From Planctomycetota bacterium (GTDB lineage: Bacteria > Planctomycetota > UBA1135), in the NCBI GenBank assembly GCA_021776795.1, contig JAJFFC010000012.1, positions 238,724 to 302,723 of the forward strand: DNA of 64,000 nucleotides, written 5' to 3'. Below are positions 1 through 7,023 of this stretch, piece by piece. Position numbers and translations under genes: made by a program. Positions within the stretch are counted from its first letter, which is position 1. Each line of letters starts with the position of its first letter. The notes beneath the pieces are model-generated. The model was not told where the DNA came from. It worked only from the letters and a program-made list of their open reading frames with translations, and did not search any database.

Positions 1-5
1 TCCCG

Positions 6-986
6 ATGCGGCTGCTGCCACTGGTTCTGCTTCTTGCTCCAGGCTGTGGCTTGCTGTTTGGCGAGCCAGATTTGCCCGATGCCGCGACCATCCAGGCCGC
101 TCGTGCCGCAGATCAGCAGGATTGGGAGCTCCTCACCGACGCCTATGTGCGTAGTCAGCAGGCGGAGAACCCGGAAGTCGGCTTGGCCGTGGTACGAGAT
201 CTCATGCAACGCCACCCAGAGTCGGTGCGCCTGGCTTTTTTCGAGCAAGACTTGGCCGTGGATTTTGAGGGCCGAACTGCAGTTTTGGCCCAGGCCGATG
301 CCGCCCTGAGTGGCACGCCCACCGCGCTTGCCTTGTTGCTACGGGCGCGGCTCGAGCGCGACCGCACCTTGCGCTTGGAGTATGTACGCCAAGCCTTGGA
401 CCTAGAGCGCGACTTGCCTCAAGGCCGGGTGATGCGCCTGGCCTTGGAAGCGCGCGGCGGCGAGCCCGAGGTCCTCGACCGCATCATTCGCCTTCTGCAA
501 GACCATCCTGCTTCCGCCGAGGGCTGGCGTTTGCTGGGGGAGTTGGCACCGCTGTATGACCGCACCGACCTGGCGCGCGCCGCTGCCTTGACCGAGCCCT
601 GGTCACCGGTAGCCGAACGCGAAGAGGCGCTTTATTCCTTGGCGGTGGCCGAACTTCGCGCCGGCAATGCTGCGCGGACCTTAGCTTTGGCCGAAGGTCT
701 CCATCCCGATGGCGCGCGCACCACCTTGTTGCGTGCCGCCGCTTTGGCATCTTTAGAGCGCCCGCAAGAAGCCTTAACTTTGATTGACCAAGTGTTGGTG
801 AAGGAGCCGCGCAATGCCGTTGCGGTATTTGATCGCGCCCTGCTGTTGCGCGATTATCTCGGGCGCCACCAGGAATCGCGCCTCGATTTGGAGCGCTTTC
901 TCCAGCTCGCGGACGAGGGTGTCGCGGTGCCCTTAACCCGCCGCATGCAAGCCGAACTGTGGCTCAAGCAGGGTCCAGGTTCATGA
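6..986 (+). CDS. TPR-like lipoprotein
   Basis: The product is a 326-residue protein. It starts with a short hydrophobic segment ending in Leu-Ala-Pro-Gly-Cys (Cys14), which looks like a lipoprotein signal peptide, so the mature protein is probably membrane-anchored outside the cytoplasm. The rest is helical and rich in Ala, Leu, Arg and Glu. Degenerate helix-pair repeats resemble tetratricopeptide repeats, clearest around residues 200-300. No catalytic motif is visible. The start is only five bases into the window, so its ribosome site and promoter cannot be judged. Its stop overlaps the start of dtd (ATGA at 983-986), which suggests co-transcription. The function is unknown; TPR lipoproteins commonly act as scaffolds in the envelope, which is family knowledge only. 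Confidence 0.75.
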   Translation: MRLLPLVLLLAPGCGLLFGEPDLPDAATIQAARAADQQDWELLTDAYVRSQQAENPEVGLAVVRDLMQRHPESVRLAFFEQDLAVDFEGRTAVLAQADAALSGTPTALALLLRARLERDRTLRLEYVRQALDLERDLPQGRVMRLALEARGGEPEVLDRIIRLLQDHPASAEGWRLLGELAPLYDRTDLARAAALTEPWSPVAEREEALYSLAVAELRAGNAARTLALAEGLHPDGARTTLLRAAALASLERPQEALTLIDQVLVKEPRNAVAVFDRALLLRDYLGRHQESRLDLERFLQLADEGVAVPLTRRMQAELWLKQGPGS

Positions 987-1441
987 GGGCTGTGGTCCAA
1001 CGGGTAAGTTGGGCTCAAGTCGAGGTGGAACAGGAGACCGTCGGCCGCATCGAAGATGGTTTGTTGGTCTATCTCGGGTGTGTCGCCGGAGACACCGAGG
1101 TCGAGGGCGACAAGATGGTCCAGCGGCTCAGCAAGCTGCGCATCTTCGAAGATGCCGAGGGCAAGACCAATTTGGACATCGCCAAGGCTCAGGGAGCCTT
1201 CCTCATCGTCTCTCAGTTCACTCTTGCGGCCGATACCGCGGGTGGAAATCGGCCTTCCTTGAGTGGCGCCCTAAATGCGCCATCTGCGGCTATACTGGTG
1301 GGATACGTGCAGGATGGCCTGCGAAATCTTGGATTCTCTGTCGAGTCTGGGCGTTTCGGGGCGACCATGAGGGTGAGCTCCCTCAATCGGGGCCCAGCCA
1401 CCTACCTGCTCGACATCTCGCCCACCAAACCTACTGAGTGA
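983..1441 (+). CDS. dtd: D-aminoacyl-tRNA deacylase
   Basis: Dtd hydrolyses D-amino acids from mischarged tRNAs in the cytoplasm. The 152-residue length fits the family (about 145-150). The N-terminus MRAVVQRVSWAQVEV, the SQFTLAAD segment that carries the nucleophile region, and the GP motif (Arg-Gly-Pro-Ala-Thr, usually Gly-Pro-Val-Thr) near the C-terminus are all present. The ATG at 983 was chosen because the family begins Met-[Arg/Lys]-Ala-Val-[Val/Leu]-Gln-Arg; an in-frame upstream start at 959 would add eight non-conserved residues. The ATGA overlap with the lipoprotein gene suggests translational coupling. Confidence 0.93.
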   Translation: MRAVVQRVSWAQVEVEQETVGRIEDGLLVYLGCVAGDTEVEGDKMVQRLSKLRIFEDAEGKTNLDIAKAQGAFLIVSQFTLAADTAGGNRPSLSGALNAPSAAILVGYVQDGLRNLGFSVESGRFGATMRVSSLNRGPATYLLDISPTKPTE

Positions 1442-1447
1442 CCTCTG

Positions 1448-1795
1448 ATGGACCCGCGTCCCGAAAGCCACACCACCACCAAACGAGACCTCGTCGAGCG
1501 CATCGCCGAGGCCACAGGACAGACCAAGATTTTGGTCCGTGAGGTGGTGCAGGGCTTGTTCGACGAAATGGTCGCCGAGCTGGTGCGCGGCAACCGTTTG
1601 GAGTTCCGCAACTTTGGCGTGTTCGAGGTGCGCATGCGCCCCGGCCGGATTGCGCAGAACCCAAAGACACTCGAAAAGCTCGAGGTCCCCGAAAAACGCG
1701 TGGTGCGTTTCCGCGTGGGGCAGCAGCTCAAGCGCCAAGTCGAAGCTGGGCGCTTGCTGCCGAGTCCACGTAGCTCCTCCGATCGTTCGGAGTAG
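1448..1795 (+). CDS. HU/IHF-family DNA-binding protein
   Basis: This 115-residue protein belongs to the HU/IHF nucleoid-protein family, which binds and bends DNA as a dimer. The N-terminal helical dimerisation part (residues about 11-50, starting TKRDLVERIAE) is followed by Leu-Glu-Phe-Arg-Asn-Phe-Gly-Val-Phe-Glu-Val and the beta-arm motif Arg-Pro-Gly-Arg-Ile-Ala-Gln-Asn-Pro-Lys-Thr. This arm is the IHF/HU-type signature. It is longer than HU (about 90), with a charged tail rich in Ser and Arg. It starts six bases after dtd and probably belongs to the same transcript. Whether it is an HU homodimer or one IHF subunit cannot be told. Confidence 0.9.
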   Translation: MDPRPESHTTTKRDLVERIAEATGQTKILVREVVQGLFDEMVAELVRGNRLEFRNFGVFEVRMRPGRIAQNPKTLEKLEVPEKRVVRFRVGQQLKRQVEAGRLLPSPRSSSDRSE

Positions 1796-1809
1796 CGCGG
1801 TAATCCGCG
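1796..1809. terminator. Short hairpin between convergent genes
   Basis: A five-pair GC hairpin (CGCGG, loop TAAT, CCGCG) lies between the HU/IHF gene and the convergent PLP-enzyme gene. There is no clear T tract on either side, so it is only a weak candidate for a shared transcription end. Confidence 0.3.
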
Positions 1810-1813
1810 AGCG

Positions 1814-2974
1814 CTAGATTTGCGCTAGGGCTTGCTCGAGATCGGCGACCAAGTCGTCGCCATCTTCGATGCCCACCGACAAACGCACCAAGCCATCGGT
1901 GATGCCAAGAGCGGCGCGCGTTTCCGCGGGGATGGAAGCATGGGTCATCGGCGCCGGCAGTTCGACCAAGGATTCGACGCCACCGAGTGATTCGGCGAGA
2001 GCGAAGAATTTAAGGGATTGCACCACCGTTGCGGCTTCGTCGGCGCCGCCATCGATTTCAAAGCACACCATGCCGCCGCCGGCGCTCATTTGCGTGCTGG
2101 CAAGCTCATGCTGCGGGTGGCTCGGCAGGCCCGGATAGATCACTTTGGTCACTTTCGGGTGCGCTTCGAGGGCTTTAGCCACTTGCAGCGCGTTTTGACA
2201 ATGGCGGTCCATGCGCAGGGCCAAAGTGCGTAGCCCACGCAGGGTCAGGAAGGCATCGAAAGGCGAGTTCACCGTGCCCGCCGAGTTCTGGTGAAACCAC
2301 AGGTCTTCTTTGCGCGATTCTTCGCGAGCAATCAAGGCGCCGCCGACGACATCGGAATGGCCGGCGATGTACTTGGTGGTGGAGTGGATGATGAAATCCG
2401 CACCGAGCGTTAAGGGTTGTTGCAGTGCTGGCGTGGCAAAGGTGTTGTCGACGCAAACATCGGCCCCGACTCTGTGCCCGGCAGCAATCGCCAACTCCAA
2501 AGGCACCAACTTCAGTAGCGGGTTGGATGGCGTTTCCAGATAGAGCAGCGTGGTGTCTTCGGGAAGGTTTTCGAAGGTCATGGGATCGCTGGTATCGACA
2601 AAATCGAAGCGCAAGCCAAAGCGCTCGCCGACCTTGGTGAAGAGGCGATAGGTGCCGCCATAGAGGTCGTCGCCGCATACGATGCGGTCGCCCGGCTTGA
2701 GGGTCAGGAGCAGCGTGGTGATCGCCGCCATGCCCGAAGTAAAGGTGAAGCCACAGGCGCCGCCTTCGAGAGTGGCGAGCGCATCTTGCAGGGCAAAGCG
2801 CGTGATGTTCTGCGTGCGCGAATACTCAAACCCCTCGCGCGGCTGGCCCGGCGCGTCTTGCACATAGGTGCTGGTCATGTAAATTGGCGGCATGACGGCG
2901 CCGGTCTTTTCTTCCGGCTCCCAGCCGGCGTGGACGGCGAGGGTGCCGAAACCTGGTTTCTTTGGGGTAGACAT
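1814..2974 (-). CDS. Cystathionine gamma-lyase/synthase family enzyme
   Basis: A 386-residue PLP enzyme of the Cys/Met metabolism family (MetB/MetC/CGL fold). The PLP lysine is Lys201 in the motif HSTTKYIAGHSDVVGG. Other family signatures are YSRTQNIT near residue 51, the phosphate-binding TSGMAA at 79-84, and LETPSNPLL at 146-155. The reaction is either gamma-cleavage of cystathionine to cysteine (CGL) or its synthesis from an O-acylhomoserine (MetB); sequence alone does not separate them. A true cystathionine beta-synthase gene lies at 5586-6998 on the same strand, which favours CGL and a reverse transsulfuration route. The gene is monocistronic, convergent with the HU/IHF gene and divergent from the FG-GAP gene. 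Confidence 0.9.
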   Translation of the reverse strand: MSTPKKPGFGTLAVHAGWEPEEKTGAVMPPIYMTSTYVQDAPGQPREGFEYSRTQNITRFALQDALATLEGGACGFTFTSGMAAITTLLLTLKPGDRIVCGDDLYGGTYRLFTKVGERFGLRFDFVDTSDPMTFENLPEDTTLLYLETPSNPLLKLVPLELAIAAGHRVGADVCVDNTFATPALQQPLTLGADFIIHSTTKYIAGHSDVVGGALIAREESRKEDLWFHQNSAGTVNSPFDAFLTLRGLRTLALRMDRHCQNALQVAKALEAHPKVTKVIYPGLPSHPQHELASTQMSAGGGMVCFEIDGGADEAATVVQSLKFFALAESLGGVESLVELPAPMTHASIPAETRAALGITDGLVRLSVGIEDGDDLVADLEQALAQI

Positions 2975-3103
2975 CTGTACTTGCAGTGAGGGGGCGCGGT
3001 TGCGCGGACATGGGATTCTAGGGCCTCACGCCCGGCGGCGTCGCCAGAGGGAAAACGCCCCCAAATAGCGAAGGGGCGGCAGATTTGGCGGCAACAGAGG
3101 GGT

Positions 3104-4786
3104 ATGAGACGACTTTCGACCACCTTCATCCTTGGCCTGGCGCTCGGTATCCACTCCTCTCTACTCGCACAGGCGGGAGGAGAGGCCGAGGTCCGGCATC
3201 GCTTGCAGGATGCCAACGACTCCACTTTTGGCTCCAATATGGCGCTGGCAGGAGATCTCGATGGAGATGGCGTCGACGATTACCTGGTGGCCGGGCGCAG
3301 CATTGACCTGTATTCCGGCGCGACGGGTTCTTGGCTGCAAAACTACCCCGAACCGTGGGGAGGGAGTCGCTGGGGTTCGGCCATGGCCGGCGTCGGCGAT
3401 CTGGATGGAGATGGCGTTCCGGAGCTCTTGCTGGCGGGCTACACCGCGCCCTCGGATCTGGGCACCTATGGTGGAGGCCGCGCCCGCGTTTTATCTGGCG
3501 CGAGTGGAGCGGTTCTGTATGAATACATCGGCCAATACATTGCGGGCCAAACTCTGAACGAGCATCTGGGGGCCAGTGTTGCCGGCCTTGGCGATGTCAA
3601 TCACGATGGCGTGCCGGACTTTGCGATTGGCTCTCCAGGTTTCTCCGCGACTCAGCCAGGTGGGGGAAACCACCTGGGAGTGGTGCGGGTCTATTCCGGT
3701 GCGACCGGATTGCAGCTTTACGAAGTGCAGAGTGAAGGGTCGCAATGGAAGCTCGGGCAACGCTTGGCCGCAGTGGGCGATGTCAATGGCGATGGCGTGA
3801 ACGATTTCCTGGCCAGTGGATATGAAGGAAACGCGAATCAAAGGTTCGAGTGCGGAATCGTGATTCTGTGCTCTGGAGTCGATGGGCAAATCTTGCGTCG
3901 GCATCCCGGCCATCAGCGCGCAGAATGGTTTGGTTACTCACTCGCTGGCGGTCGAGACATCAATCAGGACGGATACCCGGATTACATGATGGGTGCGCCC
4001 TCCTTCGATGGTCGGTTCTACAACATTGGTCGCGGCATTCTGTACTCAGGGCGCACGGGGCAGATTCTGCGCGAGATTCATGGCCAGGGATTCAATCGGC
4101 TAATCGGGACCTCGGTAGCCCTGCTAGGTGATCTGAACCGCGACGGTTTCGATGACTTTGCCATGAGCTCTTTTGATGACAGCAGCGAGCGCTGGGAGGT
4201 CAATTTCTACTCTGGCCAAACCAGGGACCCGATGCACCTACATCGCGGTCAAGGTGCCTATCAAAAGACTGGCCACTACCTTCTCGATGCGGGAGCTGAC
4301 CCCAACACGGGCTCGCCACAAATCCTATTGGGCGGTGGAGACAGTGTTTATGGCACGGAGCCCGGCACCGCGGCTTTGGTCGCCGTGCATAGTTTTATCG
4401 AAACCTCGGTGCATTCCATTTCGGCTCATGTCGCCAGCCAGATCGATTTAGACCTCTCTTTCCCTGACCGCGTGGGCGGGCAAGATTATCGCGTGCTGAT
4501 GTCCTTGGCCGGTCGCGGCCCGACGGTTCGTGGTGGCGTTGCCATCCCCTTGAGCGAAGATGATTTTTTCTATCGCTCAAATCTGGGGCAGTACCCCTTT
4601 GCCTCTCACAGTGGTCTGCATGGGGTGTTGCAGGCCGATGGCTCTGCAGTCGCGAGCATGACCACACCTAGCAATCTCCCCCTGTCCTTGGTGGGGCGAA
4701 GTCTTTTGTTCGCGGCAGTGGCCCTGGATTCCTTCGCCAAGCCAGAACTGAGTTCCATGGCGATGGTGATCACGGTGAACCTCTAG
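3104..4786 (+). CDS. Secreted FG-GAP repeat (beta-propeller) protein
   Basis: This 560-residue protein starts with a signal peptide (residues 1-23, cleavage probably after Ala-Gln-Ala), so it is exported. From residue about 48 to 420 there are at least six FG-GAP/integrin-alpha-like repeats. Each carries an acidic calcium loop of the form Gly-Asp-x-Asp/Asn-x-Asp-Gly, for example GDLDGDGVDDY, GDLDGDGVPE, GDVNHDGVPDF, GDVNGDGVND, RDINQDGYPDY and GDLNRDGFDDF. Such repeats fold as a calcium-binding beta-propeller. The last 130 residues are not propeller-like and may be a sorting or binding domain. The role is unknown; adhesion or ligand binding is family inference. It is divergent from the PLP enzyme and close to the VOC gene. 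Confidence 0.85.
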   Translation: MRRLSTTFILGLALGIHSSLLAQAGGEAEVRHRLQDANDSTFGSNMALAGDLDGDGVDDYLVAGRSIDLYSGATGSWLQNYPEPWGGSRWGSAMAGVGDLDGDGVPELLLAGYTAPSDLGTYGGGRARVLSGASGAVLYEYIGQYIAGQTLNEHLGASVAGLGDVNHDGVPDFAIGSPGFSATQPGGGNHLGVVRVYSGATGLQLYEVQSEGSQWKLGQRLAAVGDVNGDGVNDFLASGYEGNANQRFECGIVILCSGVDGQILRRHPGHQRAEWFGYSLAGGRDINQDGYPDYMMGAPSFDGRFYNIGRGILYSGRTGQILREIHGQGFNRLIGTSVALLGDLNRDGFDDFAMSSFDDSSERWEVNFYSGQTRDPMHLHRGQGAYQKTGHYLLDAGADPNTGSPQILLGGGDSVYGTEPGTAALVAVHSFIETSVHSISAHVASQIDLDLSFPDRVGGQDYRVLMSLAGRGPTVRGGVAIPLSEDDFFYRSNLGQYPFASHSGLHGVLQADGSAVASMTTPSNLPLSLVGRSLLFAAVALDSFAKPELSSMAMVITVNL

Positions 4787-4795
4787 AATGGCGGC

Positions 4796-5176
4796 ATGGA
4801 CATTCTGGACCACATCACCTTATGCGTTCCCAATGTGGCTGCTTGCCGCCCGTTTTATGAGCAGGCTCTGGCGCCACTTGGGATTTCCGTCGCGAAGGAA
4901 TTCGGCACCGCCGCAGCCTTCGGTATCGAGGGCAGTCCGTCCTTTTGGTTGTTTGAGGGGGAGAAGGAGCAGCGCCCGATGCATATTGCGTTTAAGGCGC
5001 CCAGTCGCGCCCATGTGCGCGCCTTTCACAAGGCAGCTTTGGCGGCAGGCGGCACAGACAACGGCGCTCCTGGTGTGCGCGAGATTTACCACCCGGATTA
5101 TTACGGCGCCTTCGTATTGGACCCCAATGGTCACAACATTGAAGCGGTCTGCCATTTGCCGGTAGCGGAATCCTAG
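4796..5176 (+). CDS. VOC-family (glyoxalase/dioxygenase fold) protein
   Basis: A single 126-residue vicinal-oxygen-chelate domain. It starts MDILDHITLCVPN, with strand-end metal ligand candidates His6, His63 and Glu116 (in DPNGHNIEAVCH), the usual His/His/Glu set of this fold. The substrate cannot be read from the sequence. It could be a glyoxalase-like isomerase, an epimerase or a resistance protein. It lies ten bases after the FG-GAP gene and overlaps the end of the convergent yjbQ gene by four bases. Confidence 0.85.
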   Translation: MDILDHITLCVPNVAACRPFYEQALAPLGISVAKEFGTAAAFGIEGSPSFWLFEGEKEQRPMHIAFKAPSRAHVRAFHKAALAAGGTDNGAPGVREIYHPDYYGAFVLDPNGHNIEAVCHLPVAES

Positions 5177-5589
5177 TCCCCGACGATGGTCACGCTGACG
5201 CGACGCCGGTGCGGCGCAAGGCGGTGCTCATAAAGGAATACGCCTTGCCAGGTGCCGAGCGCCAGGCGGCCGTCGATGATGGGAATGCTCACACTCATGC
5301 CGGTCAACACCGAGCGCACATGAGCGGGCATGTCATCCGGGCCTTCGTCAATATGGCGAAACAGGCGATCGCCATCGGGAGCCGCACGCGCCAGCCACGC
5401 TTCCATATCGCGCAACACCTGCGGGTCGGCGTTTTCACAAATCATGACCGACGCACTGGTGTGATGCACGAACACCGTCATGACCCCTGTTGCGATGCCA
5501 GAGGCCTCAGCGTCGGCATGCAACTCTGCTGTCAACTCGATCGTGCTGCGACCTGAAGTTTGCAGGTCATGAACGCGTTGAAAGGTCAC
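5173..5589 (-). CDS. yjbQ: YjbQ/UPF0047 family protein
   Basis: This 138-residue protein matches the YjbQ (UPF0047) family in length and motifs: HHTSAS near residue 42, DEGPDDMPAHVR near 82, and GTWQGVFLYEHR near 112. Conserved His and Glu residues in these motifs form a metal-binding site. The family has been linked to weak thiamine-phosphate synthase activity; the physiological role is not settled. Its start overlaps the stop of the cystathionine beta-synthase gene by four bases, so the two are probably translated as a coupled pair. Confidence 0.9.
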   Translation of the reverse strand: MTFQRVHDLQTSGRSTIELTAELHADAEASGIATGVMTVFVHHTSASVMICENADPQVLRDMEAWLARAAPDGDRLFRHIDEGPDDMPAHVRSVLTGMSVSIPIIDGRLALGTWQGVFLYEHRLAPHRRRVSVTIVGD

Positions 5590-6998
5590 GAATCGTGCTT
5601 CAGCCGCTTCAGCCCTTGCAGCAAGTCTTGCCGCGTCAGCGAGGTGTAGCCATCGGGCAGCTGCACCAGCACGCCTTCGACCTTGTCGAGCGCGGTGACG
5701 GCGTCGTGCCAGGGTTGGGCGAGTTGCAGAATCGTCGTCACGGGGAGTGCGAAGTCGCCGGCTTCGAGGTTTTCGAGGTCGGCGCCGCGTGAGAGTTGGT
5801 GGATGGCGGCTTTTTCGTCAAAAATGCCGAGTAGGAGGCCGCTTTTGCGATTCAGAATCGCCAGCGGTCGGACATTGCGTTCGCCAGCTTGGCGCACGGC
5901 CCAAGCCAGGGTTTCGTCGTCGTAGACGGTGGCGCGGTTCTTCTCATGCACCAGATCGCCGACCGTGGCTTTGGCCGCGGGCACCTGCGGCAGGTAATGG
6001 AAATCACGCAGCCAATCTTCGGAGTAAACCTTGCTCAGATAGGCCTTGCCGTAGTCGGGCACAATCGTGACCACGCGCGCTTCTTTGGGCAGGCCTCGTG
6101 CCACTTCCAGAGCAGCCGCCAAGTTCATGCCGCCGGAGCCACCGGCGAAAACACCAGTTTCTGCAGCTAGGCGACGGGCCATGGCGAAACTGTCGCCATC
6201 TTCAATCACCTTGTAGGCATCGATCAACTGCGGATCCCAAGCGCGCGGCACCTCTTCTTCGCCGACGCCTTCGACGGCATAAGGCCCCGACTCACAGACC
6301 TCGCCAGTTTCCCAGTAATGCGCCAGAATCGAGCCGGGCGGATCAACGCCGACCACCTGGACCGCCGGGTCTTGCTCCTTCAAATAGCGCGCAATGCCAC
6401 TAATCGTGCCGCCGGTGCCGGCGCCGGCCACAAAGACATCTAACTTGCCGCCGCATTGCTCCCAGATCTCTGGCCCCGTGGAGTAGTAGTGGCCATCGGT
6501 GTTGTCGCGGTTGTGATATTGATCGGGCCACCACGCGCCCGGCGTTTCCTCGGCAATGCGCCCGGCCACTTTGGTGTAGTGCATCGGGTCTTCAATGTCG
6601 ACATTGCATGGCGTGACCACGACATCGGCACCGAGCGCGCGAATCGCGGCGATCTTTTCCGAACTCATCTTGTCCGGAATCACAATCGTGATGTCATAAC
6701 CGAGCGTGGCCGCAACCATGCACAGGCCGGCGCCGGTGTTACCAGAACTGCATTCGACAATGCGCCCGCCCGGTTTCAGCAAGCCCTTGCGCTCCGCCTC
6801 GCGTACCATATGCAGCGCAATGCGGTCCTTGGTCGAACCACCGGGGTTGAGGTATTCCAACTTCAGCAGCACCTCGCATTGGACCTCGGGGTCAAAACCC
6901 TGAGGGAGTCGCACCATCGGCGTGTTGCCGATAGCGTCTAGAATCGAGTCGCAAATACCGACTGGACTGCCTGTCGCGGAAGCTTCCATTGTCGCCAT
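5586..6998 (-). CDS. cbs: Cystathionine beta-synthase with CBS-domain pair
   Basis: A 470-residue PLP enzyme that condenses serine (or O-acetylserine) with homocysteine. The catalytic domain (residues about 15-335) has the PLP lysine Lys57 in NPGGSTKDR, the SSGNTGAGL loop and the glycine-rich GAGTGGTISG phosphate loop. Residues about 345-470 form a CBS-domain (Bateman) pair, which separates it from plain cysteine synthase. The start at 6998 (MATMEAS) or 6989 (MEAS) was preferred over 7073, because the longer form would overlap divergent mutS2 and adds non-conserved residues. It precedes yjbQ in a two-gene operon. With the gamma-lyase-type enzyme at 1814-2974 it suggests transsulfuration from homocysteine to cysteine. 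Confidence 0.9.
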   Translation of the reverse strand: MATMEASATGSPVGICDSILDAIGNTPMVRLPQGFDPEVQCEVLLKLEYLNPGGSTKDRIALHMVREAERKGLLKPGGRIVECSSGNTGAGLCMVAATLGYDITIVIPDKMSSEKIAAIRALGADVVVTPCNVDIEDPMHYTKVAGRIAEETPGAWWPDQYHNRDNTDGHYYSTGPEIWEQCGGKLDVFVAGAGTGGTISGIARYLKEQDPAVQVVGVDPPGSILAHYWETGEVCESGPYAVEGVGEEEVPRAWDPQLIDAYKVIEDGDSFAMARRLAAETGVFAGGSGGMNLAAALEVARGLPKEARVVTIVPDYGKAYLSKVYSEDWLRDFHYLPQVPAAKATVGDLVHEKNRATVYDDETLAWAVRQAGERNVRPLAILNRKSGLLLGIFDEKAAIHQLSRGADLENLEAGDFALPVTTILQLAQPWHDAVTALDKVEGVLVQLPDGYTSLTRQDLLQGLKRLKHDS

Positions 6999-7023
6999 TC
7001 TAAGCAGCGTGGCGATGCATTTC

